Shown here: positions 8,867-17,890 of the stretch, one piece after another
Numbering within the stretch: the stretch's first letter is position 1
Layout of the letters: each line of letters opens with the position of its first letter
DNA from: Flavobacteriaceae bacterium
GTDB lineage: Bacteria > Bacteroidota > Bacteroidia > Flavobacteriales > Flavobacteriaceae
Reading direction: 5' to 3'
NCBI GenBank assembly: GCA_013001285.1
Contig: JABDMU010000076.1
Span: 1-64,000 of the forward strand
DNA: 64,000 nucleotides
Translations under genes and position numbers: made by a program
Notes under the pieces: generated by a model
Seen by the model: only the letters and a program-made list of their open reading frames with translations
The model's database searches: none
Told to the model about the DNA's origin: nothing

Positions 8867-8888
8867 ATTTTCTATAAATATAGAAAAT
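8867..8888. promoter_or_regulatory. Near-perfect palindrome upstream of the comM-like gene
   Basis: The 10-base arms ATTTTCTATA and TATAGAAAAT are perfect inverted repeats separated by two bases, 9 bases upstream of the comM-like start codon and 14 bases after the yheT-like stop. A third partial copy of the half-site (TATAGAATA) begins at 8860. The AT-rich stem with a two-base spacer reads better as a protein-binding operator than as a terminator, because no long T-run follows it on the minus strand. The binding protein is unknown. Confidence 0.4.
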
Positions 8889-8901
8889 AATATTGGTTAC
8901 T

Positions 8902-9870
8902 TCAAAGGTGTTTTAACTCTTCAATAAAATTTAATGCCCTTGATTCATTATAATAAACACTATCAGGTTCATAAAACCCTACATGTCCACCATGATTTGG
9001 CACTTCTAAGAACAAATTCGCATTTTTGTCTGCAATTTCATAAGGAAAGCATTCTTCAGATAAGAAGGAATCGTTCTTTGCATTCAAAATCAAGGTTGGT
9101 AACTTTATATGCGAGAGGAATTGTAAGCTACTACATTTGGCATAATAATCTTCAGCATCTCGAAAGCCATGAGCTTTGGATGTATAGACATCATCAAAAT
9201 CGTATAATGTTCTTATTGATTTGACATCAGCCTTGCTAATTTGATCAGGAAACCGCGTTTGTTTTTCTTTCAGTCTACCTAATAAATGTTTCTTAAACCT
9301 ATTGGCATAAAGCACATTTTTAAAGGTATGTAATTCTCGTGCAGAACCAGAAAGATAACAAGGCACAGATACGGCAATAGCGGATTTAACTTGAGGAGGA
9401 AACTCTTGACGTTCTCCAAAATATTTCAATGTGATATTGGCCCCTAAACTAAATCCGTTTATATGGATCTCATCATAGTTTTTGTTCTGAACTATATGAT
9501 GAATAATTTGCTCTAAATCGTGCGTAGCTCCCGAATGGTAAGACTTGTATTTTAAATTAGGCACACCACTACAGCCTCTGAAATTTACACAAACAGCATC
9601 GTAATTATTTCTATTGAAGAGTTTCGCTGGCCCCAACAGATAAGGTCTTTGGGCGTTCCCTTCAAGACCATGTAAAAGAATGATAAGTTTGTTTGATTTT
9701 TCTTTTGAAAAACTCCAATCAAGGTCTAGAAAATCGCCATCTGATAAAGTGATTCGCTCTCGTTCTTGATCGACTCCTTTTACAGTTCGAAATAATCCTG
9801 AATAAACAGTTGCAACATGACCGTTCTTAAAAAGATGAGGTGCACGATACTTCGAAGTAACTATTGGCAT
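8902..9870 (-). CDS. YheT-type alpha/beta hydrolase
   Basis: The 322-residue protein has the family opening (PHLFKNGHVATVYSGLFR), an oxyanion HGLEGN motif (67-72), the nucleophile elbow NGFSLGAN with Ser141, an acid candidate in LNAKNDSFL and the late catalytic His in NHGGHVGFY. This is the COG0429 YheT group of predicted carboxylesterases, whose natural substrate is generally unknown. There is no signal peptide. It starts 16 bases after preA and could be the tail of the pyrimidine operon, but homologues usually have no pyrimidine connection, so that is a guess. Confidence 0.88.
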   Translation of the reverse strand: MPIVTSKYRAPHLFKNGHVATVYSGLFRTVKGVDQERERITLSDGDFLDLDWSFSKEKSNKLIILLHGLEGNAQRPYLLGPAKLFNRNNYDAVCVNFRGCSGVPNLKYKSYHSGATHDLEQIIHHIVQNKNYDEIHINGFSLGANITLKYFGERQEFPPQVKSAIAVSVPCYLSGSARELHTFKNVLYANRFKKHLLGRLKEKQTRFPDQISKADVKSIRTLYDFDDVYTSKAHGFRDAEDYYAKCSSLQFLSHIKLPTLILNAKNDSFLSEECFPYEIADKNANLFLEVPNHGGHVGFYEPDSVYYNESRALNFIEELKHL

Positions 9871-9886
9871 AATCGCTTCTGGTAAT

Positions 9887-11215
9887 TTACTTCTTTAAAG
9901 CATCGGTTGGTGCTGGAACAAAATGACCTTTCCCTCCTGCTCTGTCATCATTAAAAGTAACCGGAATATCATCATTTAAGGTACGTTCATTCCAGGTAAC
10001 ATGTTCTGAACCGTCATCACGTTGAACCATTGTAATACAGTCTTCCACAGGACATACCAAGGCGCATAAATTACACCCAACACAATTTTCTTCTATGATA
10101 CTCGGAATTCTATTGTTCAAGTCAATTGGCAATGCAATAGCTTGATGAGCACCATCATCACATGCGATATAGCAAAGGTCGCAGCCGATGCATTTTTCTT
10201 TATTGATCTCTGCAACAACTTTATGTTTCAAATTCAGATGCTTCCATTCGGTGACATTTGGAAGTGCTTTTCCAGCAAAGTCATAAATGGTGGAATAATT
10301 TTTCTCTTCCATAAATTGTCTTAAGCCTGCTTCCATTTCTCTAACAATACCAAAACCATAGTGCATAACGGCCGTACACACTTGTACCGAGGTTGCTCCA
10401 AGCAAAATAAACTCGACAACATCACGCCAGGTTTCTACACCACCAATTCCAGAAATAGGAACTTTACTGATCTCAGGATGTTGGGCAAGATCTTTGATCA
10501 TATGCATGGCGATTGGTTTTACCGCAGGTCCGCAATAGCCACCATTAGTTCCTTTGCCATCAACTACTGGTAATGGCGCATAGGAGTCTAAATCTATCCC
10601 AACAATACTTTTAATGGTATTTATTAATGATATCGAATCTGTTCCACCTTGAACTGCTGCTAGTCCAGGATCTGTAATGTGTGAAATGTTAGGCGATAAT
10701 TTTGTGATCACAGGAATATTTGAAGCCTCTTTAACCCATTCAACAATGGTCTTTAACACTTCTGGTTCTTGTCCAACCGCCGAACCCATGCCACGCTCGC
10801 ACATGCCATGTGGACAACCAAAATTGAGTTCTATGCCATCAGCTCCGGCGTTCTCTACATCTTTTATGATCTGTTCCCATTCGGCGCGACTTTCAACCAT
10901 TAAGGAGGCAATTACGGCATGATCTGGAAAATATTTTTTCACTTCTTCAATTTCGCGTAAATTATCTTCTAAGGGTCTATCAGTGATCAATTCAATATTA
11001 TTGAATCCCATCATTCTAGTATCCCTATAATTCACAGAACCATAGCGACTAGACACATTAACCACAGGTACACCGAGTGTTTTCCAAACCGCACCTCCCC
11101 ATCCCGCTTCAAAGGCCTTCATAATCTGATAGCCAGAATTAGTAGGTGGTGCTGATGCCAACCAAAAAGGATTTGGTGATTTTATACCTCCAAAATTTAT
11201 TGATAAATCTATCAT
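9887..11215 (-). CDS. preA: NAD-dependent dihydropyrimidine dehydrogenase, subunit PreA (FMN, 4Fe-4S)
   Basis: I choose the ATG ending at 11215 (MIDLSINFGG), which matches the family start and avoids overlap with preT; an in-frame start at 11245 would run into preT. The protein has a dihydroorotate-dehydrogenase-like TIM barrel with the active-site Cys in LNFGCPHG, followed by two 4Fe-4S motifs, CIGCDLCYIAC and CVGCNLCALVC, near residues 345-395. With PreT it reduces uracil and thymine to the dihydro forms using NAD(P)H, the first step of reductive pyrimidine breakdown. The neighbouring genes encode all following steps. Confidence 0.95.
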   Translation of the reverse strand: MIDLSINFGGIKSPNPFWLASAPPTNSGYQIMKAFEAGWGGAVWKTLGVPVVNVSSRYGSVNYRDTRMMGFNNIELITDRPLEDNLREIEEVKKYFPDHAVIASLMVESRAEWEQIIKDVENAGADGIELNFGCPHGMCERGMGSAVGQEPEVLKTIVEWVKEASNIPVITKLSPNISHITDPGLAAVQGGTDSISLINTIKSIVGIDLDSYAPLPVVDGKGTNGGYCGPAVKPIAMHMIKDLAQHPEISKVPISGIGGVETWRDVVEFILLGATSVQVCTAVMHYGFGIVREMEAGLRQFMEEKNYSTIYDFAGKALPNVTEWKHLNLKHKVVAEINKEKCIGCDLCYIACDDGAHQAIALPIDLNNRIPSIIEENCVGCNLCALVCPVEDCITMVQRDDGSEHVTWNERTLNDDIPVTFNDDRAGGKGHFVPAPTDALKK

Positions 11216-11226
11216 AGTTTTTTTCT

Positions 11227-12555
11227 TTAATCGTTGATCAACCATTTATATATTCCATGCGCTGCCATTTTTCCATCATATGCCGCGTTTACCACTTCAG
11301 CCCCGCCGTTAATGGCATCTCCTCCTGCAAAATACTTTAAATTAGAGGTATGAAAGGTTTCTTCATCTATTTTTATACGTGTTTTTGAATCTAATTGTAA
11401 ATCGTCAATTAACTCATATAAATGACCTTGTTTGGCCTGTCCAGTAGCTTTTATAACCATATCACATTTTACTGTAAACACATTATTCATATCGGTTTTT
11501 AGCTCTCCATCAACAACTTGTGTTTTTGCAAATTTCACACCTTCAACTTTTCCATTGCCAATAATTTCAAGTGGTGTGACATTAAATAAACTATCTACAC
11601 CAGCACTAATGGCAAGATCATACTCAAATTTGTAAGCACCCATATCTTCTTTTGAGCGACGGTAGGCTAAAACAGTTTTACGTGCGCCCATTCTCGCAGA
11701 TTCTGATGCTGCATCCATTGCAGTGTTTCCACCACCAATGACAACCACACGCTTCGGTACTTTGACCAAATGGTGTTTCATTCGCAATTCTTCAATGAAT
11801 TCGACTGCACCAACTACGCCATTTTTTTCTTCGCCTTCTAATCCTAGAGTTGCTGTTTTTCCAAGTCCAACTCCAATAAAAATGGCGTTATAATTACTCT
11901 CGAGTTCTTTTATCTTTTCCTTTGTATCAATACTTGAATTGTACTTGATTTCAAAACCTAATTGATCTTGTAGATATTTGACTTCTTTTAAAACCTCCTC
12001 ATTCGTAATTTTATAAGGTGCGATCCCATGAACCGTAAGTCCTGACGGTTTTTCTTTAGCTTCATAAATATCAACTTCAAATCCGAAAACTCGAAGTTCA
12101 CAAGCACAGGCAATCCCAGCCGGTCCTGCCCCGATGATGGCTACTTTTTTACCATTCGCTTCACCTGCTTTAAACAGTTTTTTATTTGATTCTATTGACT
12201 TATTAGTCGCATAATTCTGCAAGCGACCGATTTGAATTGGAGGGACATCCTGATGATTATAAACACAGGCACCTTCACATAGTACGCCCGTTGGACAAAC
12301 AACACCGCAAGCATTTCCAAGCCAATTAGAATCGAAAATGGTTTTTGACGCACCAGTAATATTGTCTGTGTGAATCTGTTTTATAAACAGTGGAATATCA
12401 ATCCCAGTTGGGCAGGCTTTAATGCACGGCGCATCATAACAAAACAAGCAGCGTGAACTTTCGTAATACGCTTGGGTATCATTCATCAACGGATTCTTCT
12501 GCTTGAAATTTTTTTTGAATTCTTCCTCCGAAGTTGGTCTCTTATATTCTGCCAT
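11227..12555 (-). CDS. preT: Dihydropyrimidine dehydrogenase, subunit PreT (FAD, NAD(P)H, Fe-S)
   Basis: The 442-residue protein is a GltD-like flavoprotein. The N-terminus has the cysteine sets CLFCYDAPCIKACP and CGVVCPTGVLCEGAC for Fe-S clusters, followed by the FAD fingerprint IIGAGPAGIACACE (about 144-157) and the NAD(P) fingerprint VVIGGGNTAMDAA. It passes electrons from NAD(P)H to PreA. It starts one base after the ureidopropionase gene stops and ends 11 bases before the chosen preA start, so the subunits are made from one transcript. Length is normal for PreT. Confidence 0.94.
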   Translation of the reverse strand: MAEYKRPTSEEEFKKNFKQKNPLMNDTQAYYESSRCLFCYDAPCIKACPTGIDIPLFIKQIHTDNITGASKTIFDSNWLGNACGVVCPTGVLCEGACVYNHQDVPPIQIGRLQNYATNKSIESNKKLFKAGEANGKKVAIIGAGPAGIACACELRVFGFEVDIYEAKEKPSGLTVHGIAPYKITNEEVLKEVKYLQDQLGFEIKYNSSIDTKEKIKELESNYNAIFIGVGLGKTATLGLEGEEKNGVVGAVEFIEELRMKHHLVKVPKRVVVIGGGNTAMDAASESARMGARKTVLAYRRSKEDMGAYKFEYDLAISAGVDSLFNVTPLEIIGNGKVEGVKFAKTQVVDGELKTDMNNVFTVKCDMVIKATGQAKQGHLYELIDDLQLDSKTRIKIDEETFHTSNLKYFAGGDAINGGAEVVNAAYDGKMAAHGIYKWLIND

Positions 12556-12556
12556 A

Positions 12557-13423
12557 TTATAATTCAGTTAATTTTCCATATGTTTCAGGACGTCTGTCTC
12601 TATAGAATTGCCAGGTTGAACGCACTTCATCAATGAGGTCCAGATCAAATTCGGCCACTAACAATTCATCATCATCACGTGAAGCTTCAGCAAAAATTTG
12701 CCCTCTTGGATCCACAAAATAAGATTGGCCGTAAAACTTGCCAAGATTCCAAGGTTTCTCTTCACCCACACGGTTTATACAGCCCATAAAATACCCATTG
12801 GCTGCTGCATGTGCTGGTTGTTCAAGTTTCCAAAGGTATTCGCTTAATCCTGCTACGGTAGCTGACGGATTATATACGATCTCAGCGCCATTTAATCCTA
12901 AAATTCTTGCGCCATCAGGGAAATGTCTATCATAACAAATGTAAACCCCCACTTTGGCATATTTTGTTTGAAAAACGGGATAGCCTAAATTACCTGGTTT
13001 GAAGAAGAATTTTTCCCAGAAACCTGTTGTATGGGGAATGTGATTTTTTCTATACTTTCCTAGATAAGAACCATCGGCATCAATCACAGCCGCCGTATTG
13101 TAAAAGACACCCGCTTGTTCCTTTTCATAAATTGGAACGATTATGACCATATTGTATTTCTTAGCGTATACCTGTAGTTTCTCTGTAGTTGGTCCAGGAA
13201 CCGTTTCTGCTGATGCGTACCAGGCTCTATCCTGTCCCGGACAAAAATAAGGTGTGTTAAAAATTTCCTGTAGACAAAGAATTTGAACCCCCTGCTTTCC
13301 AGCTTCCTCTATATAAGGAATATGCTTATCGTACATGGCATCCATTATTTCTTTAATAGATCCTTCGCCTTCAGACATTGGAAGGCTCATTTGTATCAAT
13401 CCTGATTTAATTTTTCTTGGCAT
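12557..13423 (-). CDS. N-carbamoyl-beta-alanine amidohydrolase (beta-ureidopropionase), nitrilase family
   Basis: The 288-residue enzyme carries the nitrilase triad: Glu in LCLQEIFNTPYF, Lys in GKYRKNHIPH and Cys in VYICYDRHFPDGAR. FYGQSYFVDPRGQ and the C-terminal TWQFYRDRRPETYG are typical of beta-ureidopropionases and N-carbamoyl-putrescine-type amidases. Its position between dihydropyrimidinase and dihydropyrimidine dehydrogenase genes decides the role: hydrolysis of N-carbamoyl-beta-alanine, or the beta-aminoisobutyrate analogue, to the free beta-amino acid, CO2 and ammonia. Cytoplasmic. Confidence 0.92.
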   Translation of the reverse strand: MPRKIKSGLIQMSLPMSEGEGSIKEIMDAMYDKHIPYIEEAGKQGVQILCLQEIFNTPYFCPGQDRAWYASAETVPGPTTEKLQVYAKKYNMVIIVPIYEKEQAGVFYNTAAVIDADGSYLGKYRKNHIPHTTGFWEKFFFKPGNLGYPVFQTKYAKVGVYICYDRHFPDGARILGLNGAEIVYNPSATVAGLSEYLWKLEQPAHAAANGYFMGCINRVGEEKPWNLGKFYGQSYFVDPRGQIFAEASRDDDELLVAEFDLDLIDEVRSTWQFYRDRRPETYGKLTEL

Positions 13424-13434
13424 ATCTTTAAATT

Positions 13435-14817
13435 CTAAATTATTTTTGAGGTCTTTCCCCTAGGAATAAATTGACCATGACCAGCTTTTAATTTACACTG
13501 ATTATTTTCAATGGCAATTTGACCTCTTAGTATAACCGTTTCTGTTTTGCCTTTTAATTTAAAGCCCTCATAGGCCGAATAATCGCAATTCATATGATGG
13601 GTTTCAACAGAAATAGTATGTTCCTTACGAGGATCAAATATGACAATATCAGCATCACTTCCAATGGCTATAGTCCCTTTTCTTGGATACATGCCGAAAA
13701 TCTTGGCAGCATTGGTTGCGCTGACTTCAACATATTTTGTCAATGATATTTTTCCTTTATTAACGCCTTCAGAAAAGAGCAATTCCATGCGATGCTCAAT
13801 TGCTGGATGTCCATTGGGAATCTTCGAAAAATCCGATTCCCCCATTTTCTTTTGTTCCCAAAGAAACGGGCAATGGTCAGTTCCAACAACCTGAACTAGA
13901 CCTTGATTAATTCCCGACCAAAGCGCATGTTGATCCTTTTTTTCTCTTAAGGGCGGACTCATTACCCATTTGGCGCCTTCAAAATCTTTTTCATAGAGCG
14001 AAGCATCTAAAACCAAATACTGCGTACATGTTTCAACGAATACCTTTTGATTCCTATGCGTTGCTTTTCTTACAGCATTCAAAGCCCCTTCGCAGGTCAT
14101 ATGAACGATATAGCCCGGACAATCTGTATAGTGTAGCATGTCTGTAAATCGTGCTGAAGCTTCGGCTTCTGTAACCTCTGGTTGTGATAGATAATGATAT
14201 AGTGGTGCTCTGTTTCCCGCAGCTCTGTTCTTGGCGATCAAAGAGTCGATCATATCCCCATTTGTGGCATGAACTGTTACTAATCCGCCATGTTTCTTTA
14301 CCACTTTCATCAATTGCACCATTTGACCATCATCGATCATTAATGCACCTTTATAAGCCATAAAGGTTTTAAAGGATGATATGCCTTCCTCTTCTATCAT
14401 CTGAACAACTTCCTTCGCAACATCATCATTAAAATCGGTTACTGCCATATGATAGGAGTAATCGCCTATAGCTTTTCCTTGAGATTTAGACTGCCAAGTT
14501 TTTAAGGCATTGTGAAGCGAATCACCCTGAGTTTGTAATATGAAATCGATAACCATGGTTGTACCACCATGTAAAGCCGCTCGTGTTCCAGTTTCATAAT
14601 CATCACTTGAATAGGTTCCCATAAAAGGCATGTCTAAATGAACATGAGGGTCTATTCCACCCGGAAAAACTAATTTACCGCTAGCATCTAGAATTCTATC
14701 GGCATCATAATTCAAATCCTTTCCTATGGCAACAATAGCTTCATTTTCTATATAAAGATCGGCGACATAGGTTTCTGCCGCTGTTACGATCTGACCATTT
14801 TTAATTAAAATTGACAT
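13435..14817 (-). CDS. hydA: Dihydropyrimidinase (hydantoinase)
   Basis: The 460-residue amidohydrolase shows the metal motif DPHVHLDMPFMG (about 56-67), the lysine in SSFKTFMAYKG expected to be carboxylated and bridge the two zinc ions, metal histidines in VTVHATNGD and YIVHMTCEG, and the late Asp in VVGTDHCPF. It opens dihydrouracil or dihydrothymine to the N-carbamoyl-beta-amino acid. The start lies one base after the NCS1 transporter stops, and the next gene encodes the following enzyme. D-hydantoinase activity is common in this family, but the operon supports the pyrimidine role. Confidence 0.94.
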   Translation of the reverse strand: MSILIKNGQIVTAAETYVADLYIENEAIVAIGKDLNYDADRILDASGKLVFPGGIDPHVHLDMPFMGTYSSDDYETGTRAALHGGTTMVIDFILQTQGDSLHNALKTWQSKSQGKAIGDYSYHMAVTDFNDDVAKEVVQMIEEEGISSFKTFMAYKGALMIDDGQMVQLMKVVKKHGGLVTVHATNGDMIDSLIAKNRAAGNRAPLYHYLSQPEVTEAEASARFTDMLHYTDCPGYIVHMTCEGALNAVRKATHRNQKVFVETCTQYLVLDASLYEKDFEGAKWVMSPPLREKKDQHALWSGINQGLVQVVGTDHCPFLWEQKKMGESDFSKIPNGHPAIEHRMELLFSEGVNKGKISLTKYVEVSATNAAKIFGMYPRKGTIAIGSDADIVIFDPRKEHTISVETHHMNCDYSAYEGFKLKGKTETVILRGQIAIENNQCKLKAGHGQFIPRGKTSKII

Positions 14818-14818
14818 A

Positions 14819-16489
14819 TTATTCTTTCTTCTTTAAAACTACATAAATTACAAACGAAATAATAAATCCGGTAAACCAAGATAGTGAATACAGGAAATCT
14901 AAAGCTGGTATCCAATACCCAATCAGTGCCAAGAACACCCCTATGAATAAGGCTATCATAGCCGCACGGCTAAATCCTGTTTTTCCATAAGAATATTTCC
15001 CATCTACTTTATATAATTCTGACAACTCAAGATTTTTTTTCCTAACGACAAAATAATCAGCTATCAAAATACCTAAAACTGGTCCGAGAAGTCCACTTAC
15101 AAAAATTAAAAATCCAGAAATCTCATTGAGTAACCACCAAGGCGCTATTAAGATACCAATTAATCCTGTGATTATTCCTCCTGTTCTAAAACTAATTCGT
15201 TTCGGATAAAGATTAGAAAAAGCATTTGATGGAGCAATGACGTTGGCAGCGATATTGGTACTTAAAGTTGCTATGATCATAAATATTTGTGCGATCACAA
15301 CTACTACTGGTGATTTGATCTTAGCGATCAAAGATACAGGATCCCAAGGCGCGTCATCAGCTATAAGTACATCTTGAAAATTGATAACTGCTGCGCAGGT
15401 CACAAAAATACCAACAAAGGAATATAACATCATCGTGGCTGGAAGGCCAATAAACTGACCCACAACCTGATCTTTTTGAGTTGCAGCAAAGCGTGTGATA
15501 TCAGCAATGCTAATTGACATTGTTGCCCAAAAACCAACCATGGCTGTTAACCATAATAAATAGCTCCATAGTTTCGAGCCTGATGCATTTGGATCAATGA
15601 TACCAGCCGTAACAACACTTGACAGGACTATAGGTTGAGATGAACTATTTCTAAATTGGACTTGCACATCATCAGGATCTGAGATTGAAATAGGATCTGT
15701 TGTAAACGGCAACCATGTTGAATTCTCATTAGAAAGCAGTTTGTATTCGTCCACCTTAATTTGTCCTTCCTTATCGTGAAGTGCATTTAAACTCAGGAAG
15801 TAAGTGTCATTCTCTTGGGTGATAGTTGCAGCGGTTTTTTCAAGCTGCTGACTTTGATCAAGAACGATGGCGAACCCATCAGCTTTAGCATAGCTCCAAT
15901 ATATGAGAGCAACGCCCATGATTATTAAAATAGGTGCCGAATAGGTTTCTAACCATTTGATGCTTTCAGTACCTTTCCAAATGAAATACATATTGATAAG
16001 CCAAAAAATACCGAAACCAACAAACTTACCAACCGAAAGTCCGAGTTCTCCCTGCGTGCCTAGAACCGCATGAAAAATGGCATAAATAGCAAGGCCACCG
16101 ATCCAGGTTTGTACACCAAACCAACCACAAGCAATGATGCCTCTAGTTACTGAAGCCAAGTGCACACCTTTAGTTCCAAAAGCGGCACGGCCAATGACCG
16201 GAAACGGGATGCCATATTTAACACCGGCATGACCATTTAAAACCATGGGTACTGTAATAATTAAATTTGCAAGGCCAATAATGATCAAGGCTTCGTACCA
16301 ATTCAATCCTGTTTTTATCATATATGAAGCCAGCAAATATGTTGGGATACAGACGGCCATACCTACCCAAATCGCAGCTAAGTGCCACTTACTCCAAGTT
16401 CTATTTTTTGCGGAAACAGGTGCGAGATCGTCACTATATAGCGGTGAATTAGAAAGGTCTTCTTGTAATTCAATTATTTCCTTACTCAT
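14819..16489 (-). CDS. NCS1-family nucleobase:cation symporter with a large hydrophilic insertion
   Basis: The 556-residue protein is a 12-helix NCS1 carrier (Mhp1, PucI, uracil/allantoin permease group): VIGRAAFGTKG, CGWFGVQTWIGG, TAMVGFWATMSISIADITRFA and the late LGPVLGILIADYFVVRKK are family blocks. It is longer than usual (about 480-500) because of an insert at about residues 211-303, between helices 5 and 6, which is polar and looks beta-rich. Its place in the operon points to uptake of uracil, thymine or dihydropyrimidines. It starts 3 bases after the aminotransferase gene. Confidence 0.92.
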   Translation of the reverse strand: MSKEIIELQEDLSNSPLYSDDLAPVSAKNRTWSKWHLAAIWVGMAVCIPTYLLASYMIKTGLNWYEALIIIGLANLIITVPMVLNGHAGVKYGIPFPVIGRAAFGTKGVHLASVTRGIIACGWFGVQTWIGGLAIYAIFHAVLGTQGELGLSVGKFVGFGIFWLINMYFIWKGTESIKWLETYSAPILIIMGVALIYWSYAKADGFAIVLDQSQQLEKTAATITQENDTYFLSLNALHDKEGQIKVDEYKLLSNENSTWLPFTTDPISISDPDDVQVQFRNSSSQPIVLSSVVTAGIIDPNASGSKLWSYLLWLTAMVGFWATMSISIADITRFAATQKDQVVGQFIGLPATMMLYSFVGIFVTCAAVINFQDVLIADDAPWDPVSLIAKIKSPVVVVIAQIFMIIATLSTNIAANVIAPSNAFSNLYPKRISFRTGGIITGLIGILIAPWWLLNEISGFLIFVSGLLGPVLGILIADYFVVRKKNLELSELYKVDGKYSYGKTGFSRAAMIALFIGVFLALIGYWIPALDFLYSLSWFTGFIISFVIYVVLKKKE

Positions 16490-16492
16490 AGT

Positions 16493-17827
16493 TTAATTAC
16501 AATATTGATCTGCGATACTTATAGCTTCTGATATTATTTTAAGGCCTTCATCTACTTCTTCCTTGGAAACATTCAATGGTGGTGCTATAAAAATCCAATT
16601 CCACCTGACGAAGGTGAACATGCCAAGTTCTCTAATTTTAGAGGCCATTTTAAGGGTAACTTCCATGTCGCCTGGTTTGGCATTCCATGGTGTCACGGGC
16701 TCTTTAGTTGTTCTGTTTTTAACCAATTCGATACAGCCTAATAATCCGGTGTTTCTAAAATCGCCTATAGATGGATGTTTTGATTTCAGCTTTTCAACTT
16801 CAGCTTCGATATATTTACCCATTTCAGCAGCCTTATACACCAAATTATCCTCTTCAATAATTTTAATATTTTCTAGTGCAGCTGCGCACAATGTCGGATG
16901 CGCCGAATAGGTTAATCCTATGACCATTGGATTCTCATTAAAATGATTAGCGATCTCCTCAGTAACTACCACTGCTCCTAGCGGAAGGTATCCTGATGTC
17001 AATCCTTTTGCTAAACACATGATGTCTGGCGTTACCTCGTGATTATCGATCCCAAACATCTTCCCCGTTCTTCCGAAGCCACTCATGACCTCATCATCAA
17101 TGAGCATAATGCCATATTTATCACAAAGTGCTCTTACTTTTTTCAAATACAATGGCGGGTATTTAATACATCCTGAAGAACCTGATTCACCTTCCATTAA
17201 TATCCCAGCAATACTTTGGGAATTTTCAAAATTGATCACGCGTTCAAGATGTGCTATAGCCATTTCTCCACATTCTTCAATAGATGAGGAATTCCAAGGG
17301 CAGCGATAGGCATATGGATTTTCAACATGTACGATTCCAGGCATATTTTCTCTATCAACAGGAAATTTTCTAGGGTCACCCCCAGCAGATATCGCGCCAT
17401 TTGTTGCACCATGGTAGGCTCTATAATGGGTGATGATCTTATGGCGTCCCGTATACATTCTGGCTAATTTTATAGCATTTTCAATTGCTTCAGCACCACC
17501 GAGGGTAAAAAAGGACTTCTTTAAACTCCCAGGCGTGATCTCAGCGATCTTCTTGCCCAGTTTTCCACGAACATCGGTAGCCATTCCTGGATAAACATAA
17601 CTCACTTCTTGCATTTGTTTAGACACAGCATCAGTAATGCGTTGGTTGCCATGGCCAATATTCACATTCATTAATTGCGAGCTAAAGTCAAGGTATTTTT
17701 TTCCATCTCGATCATATATATATGAGCCTTTGGCATGAGATGCATTGATGGGATTAAGACCTCCTTGTTTCGACCAAGAAAATAAGGTATAGTCAAGGTT
17801 GTTTTTAATTATTTGTTGGTTATTCAT
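16493..17827 (-). CDS. Class III omega-aminotransferase, probable beta-alanine / beta-aminoisobutyrate aminotransferase
   Basis: The 444-residue PLP enzyme has the class III signature: cofactor-binding GGAEAIENAIKLAR, YHGATNGAISAGG, the Asp in LMLIDDEVMSGFGRTGK-type context (IMLIDDEVMSGFG) and the PLP lysine in CLAKGLTSGYLPLG. The substrate is inferred from position: upstream enzymes yield beta-alanine or beta-aminoisobutyrate, and the gene before it encodes the semialdehyde dehydrogenase that would consume the product. The amino acceptor, pyruvate or 2-oxoglutarate, cannot be read from sequence. It starts 63 bases after mmsA stops, the largest gap in this operon. Confidence 0.9.
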   Translation of the reverse strand: MNNQQIIKNNLDYTLFSWSKQGGLNPINASHAKGSYIYDRDGKKYLDFSSQLMNVNIGHGNQRITDAVSKQMQEVSYVYPGMATDVRGKLGKKIAEITPGSLKKSFFTLGGAEAIENAIKLARMYTGRHKIITHYRAYHGATNGAISAGGDPRKFPVDRENMPGIVHVENPYAYRCPWNSSSIEECGEMAIAHLERVINFENSQSIAGILMEGESGSSGCIKYPPLYLKKVRALCDKYGIMLIDDEVMSGFGRTGKMFGIDNHEVTPDIMCLAKGLTSGYLPLGAVVVTEEIANHFNENPMVIGLTYSAHPTLCAAALENIKIIEEDNLVYKAAEMGKYIEAEVEKLKSKHPSIGDFRNTGLLGCIELVKNRTTKEPVTPWNAKPGDMEVTLKMASKIRELGMFTFVRWNWIFIAPPLNVSKEEVDEGLKIISEAISIADQYCN

Positions 17828-17890
17828 TAATTATATTATATTGATTTTTAATGAGTTGAATTAATTTATCAAAACTTATAGTTTAATATC

